64,000 nt of DNA, taken from NCBI GenBank assembly GCA_018263115.1, contig JADFDC010000004.1, positions 1 through 64,000 on the forward strand, in the 5' to 3' direction. The translations under genes and the position numbers were made by a program. The notes under the pieces were generated by a model. It saw nothing but the letters and a program-made list of their open reading frames with translations. It searched no databases and was not told the origin of the DNA. Positions 1 through 9,820 of the stretch are shown here, in pieces. This DNA comes from Thiobacillus sp. Lineage in GTDB: Bacteria; Pseudomonadota; Gammaproteobacteria; Burkholderiales; Thiobacillaceae. How positions within the stretch are numbered: position 1 is the first letter of the stretch; each line of letters opens with the position of its first letter.

Positions 1-814
1 CGGGCTGGTTGAAGGCCCGCGCTATCGCGGCACGCTGTGCGTGTCGTCGCAGGTGGGATGCGCGCTGGAATGCACGTTCTGCTCGACTGGGCGGCAGGGC
101 TTCAACCGGAATCTGACGGTGGCGGAAATCATCGGCCAGCTCTGGCATGCGGTTTGCGAGTTGAAAAAGGCAGGCTGGGGTGAACGTCCGGTGACGAACG
201 TGGTCATGATGGGCATGGGCGAGCCGCTGGCGAATTTCGACAACGTGGTGACGGCGCTGGATGTGATGCTGGACGATAACGCCTACGGCCTGTCGCGCCG
301 GCGGGTGACGGTATCGACGTCGGGCCTGGTGCCGGCCATGGACCGGCTGGCGCAGCGCTGCCCGGTGGCGCTGGCAGTGAGTTTGCATGCGCCCAACGAT
401 GCGCTGCGCGACCAGATTGTGCCGATCAATAAAAAATATCCGTTGAAGGAACTGATGGCGGCTTGCCAGCGTTACCTGGAATTCGCGCCGCGCGATTTCA
501 TCACGTTTGAATATGTGATGCTGAATGGCGTGAACGACTCACCCGAACACGCGCGGCAATTGCTGGAGCTGGTGAAGGACACGCCGTGCAAGTTCAACCT
601 GATTCCGTTCAATCCGTTTCCGGATTCGGGTTACGAGAAAAGCACGCCCGAATCGCTGCGCGTGTTCCGCGACATTCTGGTTCAGGCCGGCTACGTCGCC
701 ACCACGCGCAAGACGCGCGGGGACGACATCGACGCGGCCTGCGGCCAGCTGGCCGGCCAGGTGGCGGACAAGACGGGGCGGGTATTAAAGAGAATCAACA
801 TGGAGGCGGCATAG
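1..814 (+). CDS. rlmN: 23S rRNA/tRNA adenine-C2 methyltransferase RlmN (5'-truncated by window edge)
   Basis: Radical SAM enzyme that methylates C2 of A2503 in 23S rRNA and A37 in some tRNAs. The reading frame is open from base 2, so the true start lies outside the window and about 270 residues remain. The radical-SAM CxxxCxxC motif (CALECTFC) is encoded around 59-82, inside the family signature [10 protein letters not shown]. The C-terminal DIDAACGQL segment carries the second catalytic cysteine, and GMGEPL is the usual SAM-binding stretch. The stop lies one base before pilW, so the two are probably co-transcribed. The GTG at 41 is internal to the conserved domain and is not the start. Confidence 0.97.
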   Translation, partial: GLVEGPRYRGTLCVSSQVGCALECTFCSTGRQGFNRNLTVAEIIGQLWHAVCELKKAGWGERPVTNVVMMGMGEPLANFDNVVTALDVMLDDNAYGLSRRRVTVSTSGLVPAMDRLAQRCPVALAVSLHAPNDALRDQIVPINKKYPLKELMAACQRYLEFAPRDFITFEYVMLNGVNDSPEHARQLLELVKDTPCKFNLIPFNPFPDSGYEKSTPESLRVFRDILVQAGYVATTRKTRGDDIDAACGQLAGQVADKTGRVLKRINMEAA

Positions 815-815
815 A

Positions 816-1601
816 GTGAAGAGAGTCCTGTTGTTATCGCTGATTGCATCGCTGGCGGGATGCGCCAATCCGCCGGGGGGTATCCAGTCATCTTCCGGCC
901 CGTCGACGGGCACGCCGCAAGTGGAAACCGATGCCAGTTCCCGTGCCAAGGCCTTTACCGATCTGGCGGGCGCATACTTCAGCCGCGGCCAGATGAAGAT
1001 TGCGCTGGACGAAGTGCGCAAGGCGATTCAGGCGGACAACCGTTACGGCCCGGCCTACAACGTGCTGGGATTGATTTACATGGAGCTGGCCGAAGACAAG
1101 CTGGCGGAAGAAAACTTCCGCAAGTCAATTGATCTTAATCGGGCGGACTCCGAGGCGCACAACAATTTTGGCTGGTTCCTGTGCACGCGTGATCGTTACG
1201 ACGAGGGGCTTTCACAGTTTACCGAGGCGTTGCGAAATCCGCTGTATGCGAATCCCGAGCAGGCCATGACCAATGCCGGTTTGTGCAGCGAGAAGAAGGG
1301 TGATGCCAAACAGGCTGAAGCCTATTACAACAAGGCGCTGAAATTGCAGCCGGATGCGCCGCTGGCGACCATCAAGCTCGCTGCGCTTAATTTCAGGCAG
1401 GGCAAGATCAACGATGCGCAGCGTCTGCTGGGCCGTTATGGCGAAGTCGCGCCGCCTACCGCCGAAAGCCTGTGGCTGGGCGTGCTGCTGGAGCGCAAGC
1501 AGGGTGACAAGGAACAGGCTGCCGCGTACGCGCTGCAATTGCGCAAGCGCTTTCCGGAATCCGAAGAGGCGCAGAAGTTGATGCGGGGTCAGTACGAATG
1601 A
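816..1601 (+). CDS. pilW: Type IV pilus biogenesis/stability lipoprotein PilW
   Basis: A 261-residue lipoprotein with tetratricopeptide repeats. The N-terminus has a short hydrophobic signal with lipobox LAGC (Cys16). A run of TPR motifs fills roughly residues 45-230, including YGPAYNVLGLIYMELAEDKLAEENFRKS-like A/B helices. In the PilW/PilF family this outer-membrane pilotin helps the PilQ secretin assemble or remain stable during type IV pilus formation. The start is a GTG one base after rlmN, and the end overlaps rodZ by 4 bp (ATGA), implying translational coupling. The rlmN-pilW-rodZ-ispG order is the standard proteobacterial one and supports the name. Confidence 0.9.
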   Translation: MKRVLLLSLIASLAGCANPPGGIQSSSGPSTGTPQVETDASSRAKAFTDLAGAYFSRGQMKIALDEVRKAIQADNRYGPAYNVLGLIYMELAEDKLAEENFRKSIDLNRADSEAHNNFGWFLCTRDRYDEGLSQFTEALRNPLYANPEQAMTNAGLCSEKKGDAKQAEAYYNKALKLQPDAPLATIKLAALNFRQGKINDAQRLLGRYGEVAPPTAESLWLGVLLERKQGDKEQAAAYALQLRKRFPESEEAQKLMRGQYE

Positions 1602-2509
1602 GCGAACCGCTGGAAATTGGCGATGCGCTGAAGGCGGCACGCGAGGCCAAGGGATGGACGGTACAGGATGCAGCAAACAAGCTGCGTCTGATGGTACGTC
1701 AGGTTGAAGCGATGGAAGTCGAGGATTATGCCGCGCTGGGCCAGCCAGTGTTCGCGCGCGGATTTGTCCGCAACTACGCCAAGCTGCTGGGGATAGATCC
1801 CGAGCCCTTGCTGACGCGCATGTCGGAATCCGGCGCCGCCCCTGCGGAAAAAATCGAAACCGAAACCTATTTGCCCGAGGCGGCTTCTGGAGTTTCACCG
1901 GTTCTGGTTGGAGTGCTGGCGGTGCTTGCATTGCTGCTGGCGATTCCCGCTGCAATTTATTTGTGGCTGAACAGCGGCGGGGAAGAGGAGCATCCTTCCG
2001 CGCCAGCAGTGCAAACTGCTCCGCCGCCACCGGTTCACGCCACACCGGAATCCGCAATACCGCCAGCGGCGCCTTCACCGCAGCCTGCTGCACCCACTGA
2101 GGCGCCGGTTGAGACGCCAGCGCCTGTGTCAAGGCCAGAGCCGCAACCCGCGCCATTGCCAAAACCCGCGCCTGCCCAGGAACCGGTCCAGCCCAAGCCC
2201 GAGTTGCAACCTGCGCCCGATGCCGCCGCGCCGGAGGCATCAGGCAATCCTTACCTTCCCGCCAATTTCAGGCACAAGTCCATCCGCCTGCAGTTTGACC
2301 AGGATGCCTGGGTGCAGATCAAGGATGGCAATGGCCGGACCATACATTCCACCCTCAGCAAGGCGGGCAGCACGGTTGATCTGAGCGGCAAGCCGCCTTT
2401 TGAATTTGTTGTGGGCAATGCCGCCAATGTGCGCATGACTTACAGCGGCAGGGCATTCGATATCAAGCCATATATTGGCGAAACCGTTGCGCGGTTTACG
2501 CTGGAGTAG
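1598..2509 (+). CDS. rodZ: Cytoskeleton protein RodZ (HTH-TM-DUF4115)
   Basis: A 303-residue bitopic membrane protein that links MreB to the cell-wall elongation machinery. Order: N-terminal Cro/C1-type helix-turn-helix (about residues 8-75), one transmembrane helix (about 101-124), a long Pro/Ala/Gln-rich periplasmic linker (about 130-225), and a C-terminal DUF4115 beta domain (about 230-303). The ATG overlaps the pilW stop by 4 bp. The HTH in RodZ proteins mainly mediates MreB contact rather than transcription control. The linker is low-complexity and produces long spurious open frames on the other strand. Confidence 0.92.
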   Translation: MSEPLEIGDALKAAREAKGWTVQDAANKLRLMVRQVEAMEVEDYAALGQPVFARGFVRNYAKLLGIDPEPLLTRMSESGAAPAEKIETETYLPEAASGVSPVLVGVLAVLALLLAIPAAIYLWLNSGGEEEHPSAPAVQTAPPPPVHATPESAIPPAAPSPQPAAPTEAPVETPAPVSRPEPQPAPLPKPAPAQEPVQPKPELQPAPDAAAPEASGNPYLPANFRHKSIRLQFDQDAWVQIKDGNGRTIHSTLSKAGSTVDLSGKPPFEFVVGNAANVRMTYSGRAFDIKPYIGETVARFTLE

Positions 2510-2511
2510 CC

Positions 2512-3756
2512 GTGTCAGTGATCAAGTTCACGCCGGGGACGCAACCCCGCACCACGCGTCAGGTTCGCATTGGCCATGTTCTGGTGGGCGGAAGCGCCCC
2601 CATTGTCGTGCAGTCAATGACCAACACCGATACCGCGGATATCGCATCCACGGTGAAGCAGGTGGCCGAGCTGTATCAGGCGGGTTCGGAACTGGTGCGC
2701 GTGACGGTTAATACGCTGGAAGCGGCAAAGGCTGTGCCGGTGATTCGAGAAAAACTCAGCGCGCAAGGCATTGATGTTCCGCTGATTGGCGATTTCCATT
2801 TCAACGGCCACAAGCTGCTGACCCAAGTGCCGGAGTGCGCCCAGGCACTGGGCAAGCTGCGCATCAATCCGGGTAATGTCGGTCGCGGCGACAAGCGCGA
2901 CGAGCAGTTCGGTACGTTGATTGAAATTGCCTGCAAGTATGACAAGCCTGTGCGCATCGGCGTGAACTGGGGCAGCCTGGATCAGGAGTTGGCGGCGCGC
3001 ATGATGGACGAGAACGCCAAGTCATCCGAACCGGCAGATGCTAAGGACATCATGTTCAAGGCCATGATTGCCTCGGCTTTGCAGTCGGCGAAGCGAGCCG
3101 AGGAGCTGGGCCTGCCGGGTGACCATATCATTCTGTCGTGCAAGATGAGCGGCGTGCAGGATCTGATCGCGGTGTATCGCGATCTGGCAAGTCAAAGCAA
3201 CTACGCGCTTCACCTTGGCCTGACCGAAGCAGGCATGGGCAGCAAGGGCATTGTGGCCTCGACCGCCGCGCTGGCGGTGCTGTTGCAGGAAGGCATAGGC
3301 AACACGATTCGCGTTTCTCTGACACCCGAGCCCGGCGAATCTCGAACGAAGGAAGTCATCGTCGCGCAGGAAATTTTGCAGACCATGGGCTTGCGTGCGT
3401 TCACGCCCATGGTGACGGCCTGCCCGGGCTGCGGCCGCACGACTTCGACGGTGTTTCAGGAACTGGCGCTGAAGATTCAAACCTGGCTGCGTGGCCAGAT
3501 GCCTGGCTGGCGCGGCGTCTATCCCGGCGTGGAAGACATGAAAGTGGCGGTAATGGGCTGCGTGGTCAACGGGCCGGGCGAATCCAAGCATGCCAACATC
3601 GGCATATCGCTGCCCGGCACGGGTGAAGTGCCGGTCGCGCCGGTGTATGTGGATGGAAAAAAGACAGTCACGCTGAAGGGCGACAGGATCGCCGAGGAGT
3701 TTCAGGTGATTGTGAATGACTACGTCCAGCGGACGTACGGAACAGGGAAATCATGA
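2512..3756 (+). CDS. ispG: 4-hydroxy-3-methylbut-2-enyl diphosphate synthase IspG (flavodoxin)
   Basis: [4Fe-4S] enzyme of the MEP isoprenoid pathway that converts MEcPP to HMBPP. The protein has 414 residues, longer than the 372-residue E. coli enzyme but typical of beta-proteobacterial forms. The N-terminal TIM barrel contains QSMTNTDT and GDFHFN. The C-terminal part carries the cluster cysteines in CPGCGRT and [10 protein letters not shown]. The start is GTG two bases after rodZ, and the stop overlaps the hisS ATG by 4 bp. dxr, another MEP-pathway gene, lies at 47098 in the same window. Confidence 0.97.
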   Translation: MSVIKFTPGTQPRTTRQVRIGHVLVGGSAPIVVQSMTNTDTADIASTVKQVAELYQAGSELVRVTVNTLEAAKAVPVIREKLSAQGIDVPLIGDFHFNGHKLLTQVPECAQALGKLRINPGNVGRGDKRDEQFGTLIEIACKYDKPVRIGVNWGSLDQELAARMMDENAKSSEPADAKDIMFKAMIASALQSAKRAEELGLPGDHIILSCKMSGVQDLIAVYRDLASQSNYALHLGLTEAGMGSKGIVASTAALAVLLQEGIGNTIRVSLTPEPGESRTKEVIVAQEILQTMGLRAFTPMVTACPGCGRTTSTVFQELALKIQTWLRGQMPGWRGVYPGVEDMKVAVMGCVVNGPGESKHANIGISLPGTGEVPVAPVYVDGKKTVTLKGDRIAEEFQVIVNDYVQRTYGTGKS

Positions 3757-5015
3757 GCAGTAACCTGCAAAGCATCCGTGGCATGAACGACATGCTGCCG
3801 GCGGATGCGGATACCTGGCGGTTTTTCGAGGATACGGTGCGGGCCTGGCTGGAGAGCTATGGCTACCGCGAAATACGCACGCCCATTCTTGAAAACACGG
3901 CGCTGTTCAAGCGCGCCATCGGCGAGGTGACCGATATTGTCGAGAAGGAAATGTACACCTTCATCGATGAGCTGAACGGCGAATCGCTGACGCTGCGCCC
4001 GGAAGGCACGGCGTCCTGCGTACGCGCGGTGGTGCAGAACAACCTGATTTACGATGGCGGCAAGCGGTTGTGGTACATGGGGCCGATGTTCCGTCACGAG
4101 CGGCCGCAGAAAGGCCGCTACCGCCAGTTTCACCAGGTGGGGGTGGAGGCCATGGGATTCGCCGGGCCGGATGTTGATGCCGAGCACATCCTGATGAGTG
4201 CGGATTTGTGGAAGCGGTTGGGCATCGATCCCGTGCTGGAGTTGAATACGCTGGGCGATGCCGAGGCGCGACGCCGCCATCGCGAGCGGCTGATCAAATA
4301 CTTCGAAGCCAACGCGGACGTGCTGGACGAAGATGCGAAGCGGCGGCTGCACGCCAACCCCTTGCGGATTCTGGATACCAAAAACCCGGCCATGCAGGCG
4401 CTGGTGGAAGCCGCGCCGAAGCTGATGGACGATCTGGACGAGGAATCGCTGGCGCATTTCGACGCCGTGCAAAAGCTGCTGCATGATCTGGGCATCGAGT
4501 ACCGCATCAATACGCGGCTGGTGCGCGGGCTCGACTATTACAATCGCACGGTATTTGAGTGGGTGACGGACAAGCTGGGTGCGCAGGGCACGGTTTGCGC
4601 GGGTGGACGGTTTGACGGTTTGATCGAACAGCTGGGCGGCAAGCCTGCGCCTGCCTGTGGTTTTGCCATGGGCATCGAGCGGCTGCTTGCCTTGCTGGAA
4701 GCGGAGGGCATCAAGCCCGGACTGCGTGCACCGGATGTGTATCTGGTGCATGCCGGCGAGCAGGCGGCGGCATGGGCCTGGCAGGTTGCGCGCGGCCTGC
4801 GCGAGAAAAATTTATCCGTTGTGATGCATGCCGGCGGCGGCAGTTTCAAGTCGCAGATGAAAAAGGCGGACGGCAGCGGTGCGCGCTATGCCGCCATCAT
4901 TGGCGACAATGAAGCAGCGGGAAAAAAATTGAGCCTGAAACCCTTGCGCGAGGAAGCGGAACAGGCTGTGGTAAATGTTGATGAAGCCGTGGATATTTTG
5001 CGGAAACAAATTTGA
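3753..5015 (+). CDS. hisS: Histidine--tRNA ligase
   Basis: Class II aminoacyl-tRNA synthetase that charges tRNA-His. It has 420 residues, the normal length. Motif 2 appears as [16 protein letters not shown], the histidine-specific signature as [13 protein letters not shown], and motif 3 as [10 protein letters not shown]. An anticodon-binding domain fills the last ~95 residues. The ATG overlaps the ispG stop, and yfgM follows after 9 bases, so this is the middle of a housekeeping operon. A paralogous domain without catalytic function, hisZ, lies at 18040. Confidence 0.98.
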   Translation: MSSNLQSIRGMNDMLPADADTWRFFEDTVRAWLESYGYREIRTPILENTALFKRAIGEVTDIVEKEMYTFIDELNGESLTLRPEGTASCVRAVVQNNLIYDGGKRLWYMGPMFRHERPQKGRYRQFHQVGVEAMGFAGPDVDAEHILMSADLWKRLGIDPVLELNTLGDAEARRRHRERLIKYFEANADVLDEDAKRRLHANPLRILDTKNPAMQALVEAAPKLMDDLDEESLAHFDAVQKLLHDLGIEYRINTRLVRGLDYYNRTVFEWVTDKLGAQGTVCAGGRFDGLIEQLGGKPAPACGFAMGIERLLALLEAEGIKPGLRAPDVYLVHAGEQAAAWAWQVARGLREKNLSVVMHAGGGSFKSQMKKADGSGARYAAIIGDNEAAGKKLSLKPLREEAEQAVVNVDEAVDILRKQI

Positions 5016-5024
5016 GGATGAGTC

Positions 5025-5666
5025 ATGGCAACATTTGATCTGGAAGAACAGGAAAAGCTCGACGAACTGAAGGCCTGGTGGAAGCGCTGGGGCAACACCG
5101 TCACCATCGTCGTGGCGGGTGTGTTGTTTGCCGCCGCCGGGTACGAGTACTGGAAAAATCATACGGCCAAACAGGGAGCCGAGGCTGCTGCCTTTTTTGA
5201 CCGCATGCAGCAGGCCTTGCAGGCAGGCGACAAGAAACTGGCCAAGGAAACCGGCGCGACCCTGATCGACAAGTTTGCCGGCACGCCTTATGCCACCCGC
5301 GCGGCGATGACGCTGGCTACCCTGAATGCGCGCGACCGCGATGTCAAAAGTGCCAAGGCTCAACTCGAGTGGACGATCGATCACACCAAGGAAGCTGCAC
5401 TCAAGGATGTATCCCGCCTCAGGCTGGCCGGATTGCTGCTGGATGAAAAGCAGTACGATGCGGCTCTGTCCCAACTGAATGCCGCGCATACCGATGCCTA
5501 TGGCCCGCGTTTCGATGACCTGAAGGGCGATGTCTATCTGGCACAGGATAAAAAAGAAGAAGCCCGCGCGGCCTATTCCGCGGCGTACGCCAAGCTCAAG
5601 GAAACCAGCCCGCTTCGCGGCGTGGTGGAAATGAAGCTGGATTCTCTGGGAGGTCCCAAGTCATGA
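5025..5666 (+). CDS. yfgM: Ancillary SecYEG translocon subunit YfgM (TPR, UPF0070)
   Basis: A 213-residue inner-membrane protein with a short cytoplasmic N-terminus (EEQEKLDELKAWWKRWGN), one transmembrane helix at about residues 24-44, and a periplasmic TPR-like domain. In E. coli YfgM associates with SecYEG and PpiD and helps hand outer-membrane proteins to periplasmic chaperones. Its position between hisS and bamB is conserved across proteobacteria. The stop overlaps the bamB start by 4 bp, so translation of the two is probably coupled. Confidence 0.9.
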   Translation: MATFDLEEQEKLDELKAWWKRWGNTVTIVVAGVLFAAAGYEYWKNHTAKQGAEAAAFFDRMQQALQAGDKKLAKETGATLIDKFAGTPYATRAAMTLATLNARDRDVKSAKAQLEWTIDHTKEAALKDVSRLRLAGLLLDEKQYDAALSQLNAAHTDAYGPRFDDLKGDVYLAQDKKEEARAAYSAAYAKLKETSPLRGVVEMKLDSLGGPKS

Positions 5667-6844
5667 GTTTCCGTTTTGCGACTTTTGCAGCGTTGATGCT
5701 GTCGGCAAGCCTGCTTGGCGGCTGCGGCATGCTCGGCAAAACCACCGATACCGTGTCCGGCTGGTTTGGCTCTGGCAAGGCCAAAACCATACTGCCTGCG
5801 CCACTGACTGAATTCAAGGAAAGCGCCCAGCTGTCCAGAGCCTGGTCGGCTTCCGTGGCGGAAGCGGGGCGGTTTGTATTTACGCCCGTGGCCGATGGCG
5901 AAGCAGTTTTCGTGGCGGGCGAATCCGGCAAGGTCGCCCGGCTGAATGTACAGGGCGGCAATGATGTCTGGCGGGTTGATACCGGGAAGTCACTGTCAGC
6001 GGGCGTTGGCGCGGGGGCCGGCCTGGTGCTGGTCGGCGGCAGCAAAGGCGAACTGATCGCACTGGATGCGGCAACAGGCGCCAAACGCTGGGAAGTTACG
6101 CTGTCCAGCGAAGTGAGCAGCGCGCCGGTGGTGGCACGCGACATGATCATCGTGCGCACGGGCGATGGCCGCATCGTCGGCTTGAACCCGGCTGACGGCA
6201 GCCGCCAGTGGCTGTATGTGCGTCAACTGCCTGCGCTGACCTTGCAGGGCACGGAAGCAATGGCTGCGGGAGAAGGGGCGGTTTATGCCGGATTTTCCGG
6301 CGGCAAGCTGGCGGCGATTTCAGCCGCCAACGGCGTGCAGTTCTGGGAATCGACCGTGAGCCTGCCGAAAGGCGCCACCGAACTTGAGCGCGTTACCGAT
6401 GTGGTGGGCAGACCGGCACTGGATGACAGGCGGGTTTGCGCGGTTGCTTATCAGGGCCGCGTGGCCTGCTTCGATCGCAGCAAGGGCACCCTGATCTGGG
6501 CGCGTGATACCTCCAGCAGCGTGGGCTTGGGCATGGATGACCAGTATGTCTATGTGACGGATGCCAAGGATGCCGTGACGGCCTATGACAAGGAGACCGG
6601 CCGCGCGGCCTGGCGCCAGGACAAGCTGGCAAACAGGCGTTTGACTGCGCCGCTGCCGGTAGGCAAGCAGGTGGTGGTAGCTGACTTTGAAGGCTACGTG
6701 CATGTGCTGTCCAAAGAAGACGGCAGTTTTGTCGCGCGCGCCAAGGCGGATGGCGGCGAAGCGCGCGCCATGCCCGTGGATATCGGCCCCGGCTTTGCCG
6801 TGCAGACCGCAAAAGGCGGCGTGGCGGCTTTTAAATTGAATTGA
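5663..6844 (+). CDS. bamB: Outer membrane protein assembly factor BamB
   Basis: A 393-residue lipoprotein of the BAM complex. The signal peptide ends in lipobox LGGC (Cys21). The rest is an eight-bladed beta-propeller of PQQ/WD40-like repeats, visible as recurring patterns such as LIALDAATGAKRWEV, IVGLNPADGSRQW, ACFDRSKGTLIWARD and VTAYDKETGRAAWRQD. BamB binds the POTRA domains of BamA, which is encoded at 49642 in this window. It overlaps yfgM by 4 bp and is followed by an inverted repeat before der. Confidence 0.95.
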   Translation: MSFRFATFAALMLSASLLGGCGMLGKTTDTVSGWFGSGKAKTILPAPLTEFKESAQLSRAWSASVAEAGRFVFTPVADGEAVFVAGESGKVARLNVQGGNDVWRVDTGKSLSAGVGAGAGLVLVGGSKGELIALDAATGAKRWEVTLSSEVSSAPVVARDMIIVRTGDGRIVGLNPADGSRQWLYVRQLPALTLQGTEAMAAGEGAVYAGFSGGKLAAISAANGVQFWESTVSLPKGATELERVTDVVGRPALDDRRVCAVAYQGRVACFDRSKGTLIWARDTSSSVGLGMDDQYVYVTDAKDAVTAYDKETGRAAWRQDKLANRRLTAPLPVGKQVVVADFEGYVHVLSKEDGSFVARAKADGGEARAMPVDIGPGFAVQTAKGGVAAFKLN

Positions 6845-6863
6845 TATTGACGAAGCAAAGCTG

Positions 6864-6929
6864 AACCACAAAGTTCACCAAGTACACAAAGGCTATGAAA
6901 ACTTTGTGCACTTTGTGGTCTTGGTGGTT
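6864..6929. repeat. Imperfect inverted repeat (REP-like), 28-bp arms
   Basis: Arms at 6864-6891 and 6902-6929 are reverse complements at 23 of 28 positions and are separated by 10 bases. Each arm is itself made of reiterated (A)CCACAAAG/CACCAAG units. The motif family resembles short dispersed repeats seen between genes in many proteobacterial genomes. The stem-loop could be made in the bamB-der transcript; there is no T-run that would make it a classic terminator. Confidence 0.7.
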
Positions 6930-6952
6930 TTGCTCTTCGGGATCCTAAATAC

Positions 6953-8374
6953 ATGCTTCCTACCCTCGTGCTTGTCGGCCGGCCCAACGTCGGCAAGTCC
7001 ACCCTTTTCAACCGGTTGACCAAGACGCGCGATGCGCTGGTGCATGATCAGCCGGGTCTGACGCGAGACCGCCACTATGGCCGCGGGCGGGTGGGCGACA
7101 AGCCTTATCTCGTGGTGGATACCGGCGGACTGGAGCCCGTGGCCAAGGACGGCATCATGCACGAGATGGCGCGCCAGACCCTGCAGGCAATCGACGAAGC
7201 GGATGTGGTGGTGTTTATGGTCGATGGCCGCCAGGGCCTGACCGCGCAGGACAAGGTAATCGCGCAGAAGCTGCGCCAGTCGCGCTGCCCGGTGCATCTG
7301 GTGGTTAACAAGGCCGAGGGTATGAACCCGGCCATGGCCGCGGCCGAATTTCACGAACTGGGACTGGGCGAGCCGCTGGCGATTTCCGGCGCGCATGGCG
7401 AAGGGGTGCGTGATCTGGTTGACCTGGCGCTGGCTTCATTTGCCGCGCCTGAGCCGGAAGACGCGCACGACGGCGGCCCCAAGATTGCGATTGTCGGCCG
7501 GCCCAACGCGGGCAAGTCCACGCTGGTGAATGCGCTGCTTGGAGAGGAACGCGTGATTGCCTTCGATCAGCCCGGCACCACGCGCGATTCCATTTATGTC
7601 GATTTCGAGCGTAACGGCAAGCACTACACGCTGATCGACACAGCCGGTGTTCGCAAACGCGGCAAGGTGTTCGAAGCGGTGGAGAAGTTTTCCGTCATCA
7701 AAACGCTGCAAGCCATTGAGGATGCCAATGTCGTTGTGCTGGTGCTGGATGCGCAAGCCGAGATATCCGAACAGGATGCGCACATTGCCGGCTATATTCT
7801 GGAAGAGGGCCGGGCACTGGTGGTAGCCGTCAACAAATGGGATGGCCTGGACGAATACAGGCGCAGCGAGATCAAGCGCGACATCGAGCGCAAGCTCGGC
7901 TTCCTGTCGTTTGCACGCTTCAACTATATCTCCGCGCTGAAAGCCCAGGGCCTCGCGCCGCTGCTGAAGGATGTCGATGCCGCATACTCAGCGGCCATGG
8001 CCAAGCTGTCCACGCCCAAACTGACCCGCACGCTGCTGGCCGCCACAGCCCAGCATGCCCCCCCAAAAACCGGCCTGTTCCGGCCCAAACTCAAGTTCGC
8101 CCACCAGGGCGGCAGCAACCCGCCGGTCATCGTCATCCATGGCAATGCGACCGCCAATGTGCAGAACGATTATCGTCGTTATCTGGAAAACACCTTCCGC
8201 AAGACATTCGAACTGCAGGGCACGCCCTTGCGCATCGAATTCAAGGACGGCTCCAATCCTTACGAATCGCGCAAGCCCAAACCGCTGACCGAACGCGAAA
8301 TGAACCGCGCCCGGCGCGAAAAGCGTTTCCGTCGACGCAAATTCGGCTCGGATACCAAGGGCACACCGAGCTAA
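6953..8374 (+). CDS. der: Ribosome biogenesis GTPase Der (EngA)
   Basis: Double GTPase of 473 residues required for 50S subunit maturation. The first P-loop GRPNVGKST is near residue 8 and the second GRPNAGKST near residue 182; NKAEG and NKWDG serve as the G4 elements. A KH-like domain follows, with a basic C-terminal tail ([16 protein letters not shown]). The start at 6953 lies directly before the first beta strand ([14 protein letters not shown]). bamB-der adjacency is conserved. Confidence 0.98.
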   Translation: MLPTLVLVGRPNVGKSTLFNRLTKTRDALVHDQPGLTRDRHYGRGRVGDKPYLVVDTGGLEPVAKDGIMHEMARQTLQAIDEADVVVFMVDGRQGLTAQDKVIAQKLRQSRCPVHLVVNKAEGMNPAMAAAEFHELGLGEPLAISGAHGEGVRDLVDLALASFAAPEPEDAHDGGPKIAIVGRPNAGKSTLVNALLGEERVIAFDQPGTTRDSIYVDFERNGKHYTLIDTAGVRKRGKVFEAVEKFSVIKTLQAIEDANVVVLVLDAQAEISEQDAHIAGYILEEGRALVVAVNKWDGLDEYRRSEIKRDIERKLGFLSFARFNYISALKAQGLAPLLKDVDAAYSAAMAKLSTPKLTRTLLAATAQHAPPKTGLFRPKLKFAHQGGSNPPVIVIHGNATANVQNDYRRYLENTFRKTFELQGTPLRIEFKDGSNPYESRKPKPLTEREMNRARREKRFRRRKFGSDTKGTPS

Positions 8375-8559
8375 GCAAGTTCTGACTGCAACGGTAGCCA
8401 GCAAGCCCCGAAATTTAAAAGCATTTCCGCTTGTGAATGCACGATGGACTGGCCGGGACGCCATGTCCCGAAATAACCGGTTTTCCCGCTTCATTTCTCC
8501 CACTCAAATCGAGACCGCGGCTGATAGCCTTAGGGTGTTCCAAATTGAAGGAAACCCAA

Positions 8560-9819
8560 ATGCTCGAACCTGCTCGTATCGAAACGCCTTCCAGAACGCT
8601 GGATTTCACGCTGGCACGCCAGCCCATCATCGACCGCAAGGGTAACACCATTGCCTATGAGCTGCTGTTCCGCAAGGGAAACAGCCAGCAGGTGGTGGAT
8701 GACCGGGCCGCTACCGCGCATGTGATTGCCCATGCGTTCAACGAACTGGGGCTGGACAGCGTACTGGGCGGAAAGCGCGCCTTCATCAATTTCGATGCCA
8801 TGCTGATCATGACGGACGTGATCGAATTCCTGCCGCCGGACAAGGTGGTGATCGAGCTGCTGGAAACCGTGCAGATCACCCCGGCGATCGTGGCGCGGTG
8901 CAAGGATTTGAAACAGCTTGGATTCAGCATCGCGCTGGATGATGTGGAAGGTATCGACCCTGCGCATTGCCCGCTGATGCCGATTCTGGATTATGTCAAG
9001 ATCGATGTTCTGAAGGTGCCGCCGGAGCAGCTTGCGCCCATCGTGGAAAAAATGGCCAGGCACAAGGTCAAACTGATCGCCGAGAAAGTGGACAGCGAAG
9101 AAATGTCCACACGCTGCCATGATCTTGGATTTGAATTATTCCAGGGCTTCTTTTACGCCAAGCCCACGTTGCTCAATGGCAAACGCACCGACCCTTCCAA
9201 GCAGATCATGCTGCGCTTGATGCATCAGTTGCTGTCGGATGCGGATAACGGCGATATAGAAAAAACATTCAAGCAGGCGCCGGAAATGAGCTACAAGCTG
9301 CTTCGCCTGGTGAACTCGGTGGGCGTGGCGGGTTCGGTCAAAATTCAAACGCTAGCCCAGGCCATCATGGTGCTGGGCCGACGGCAATTGCAGCGCTGGT
9401 TGCAATTGCTGTTGTTTGCCCAGTACAGCCGGGGTGATTTCCCCAGTCCCCTGCTGACCCTGTCCAGCACGCGCGGCAGGATGATGGAAATGCTGGCGGA
9501 GGCGCTGTGCTACGACAAAGCCACTCGCGAAGAGGCCTTCATGGTGGGCATGTTCTCGCTGCTGGATGCACTGCTTGGCGCACCCTTGCCCGAGCTGCTG
9601 GATGAGCTGGCATTGTCCGAAGAGATCCGCCTGGCGATTCTGCAGCACGAGGGACGGCTGGGTATCCTGCTGGGCCTGATCATTGCCATGGAACAGGATG
9701 AAGGCAACAAAGTGGATGATGTCATCGTTGCCCACCCCGAACTGGCCAATGTCAATTTGATGAACCTCCAAATCGAATCCATGATGTGGGCGGACAGCAT
9801 CGCACAGGGTGCGAAGTAA
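8560..9819 (+). CDS. EAL-HDOD domain signalling protein (YuxH-like, degenerate EAL)
   Basis: A 419-residue protein with an N-terminal EAL-like fold (about residues 10-215) and a C-terminal HDOD domain (about 215-400). The EAL motif is replaced by YELLFR and the usual DDFG by DDVEG, so phosphodiesterase activity is not expected; such proteins act as binding or scaffold modules in c-di-GMP, stress or motility signalling. The start is taken at the ATG at 8560, preceded by GAAGGAAA, instead of the upstream ATG at 8437, because family members begin near LDFTLARQPI. It ends one base from the convergent phosphatase gene. Partner and output are unknown. Confidence 0.85.
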   Translation: MLEPARIETPSRTLDFTLARQPIIDRKGNTIAYELLFRKGNSQQVVDDRAATAHVIAHAFNELGLDSVLGGKRAFINFDAMLIMTDVIEFLPPDKVVIELLETVQITPAIVARCKDLKQLGFSIALDDVEGIDPAHCPLMPILDYVKIDVLKVPPEQLAPIVEKMARHKVKLIAEKVDSEEMSTRCHDLGFELFQGFFYAKPTLLNGKRTDPSKQIMLRLMHQLLSDADNGDIEKTFKQAPEMSYKLLRLVNSVGVAGSVKIQTLAQAIMVLGRRQLQRWLQLLLFAQYSRGDFPSPLLTLSSTRGRMMEMLAEALCYDKATREEAFMVGMFSLLDALLGAPLPELLDELALSEEIRLAILQHEGRLGILLGLIIAMEQDEGNKVDDVIVAHPELANVNLMNLQIESMMWADSIAQGAK

Positions 9820-9820
9820 A

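Noticed and set aside
8454-8470. CGGGAC/GTCCCG hairpin after der as a terminator
   Set aside because: The stem is only 6 bp, with no T-run; too weak to list as a feature.
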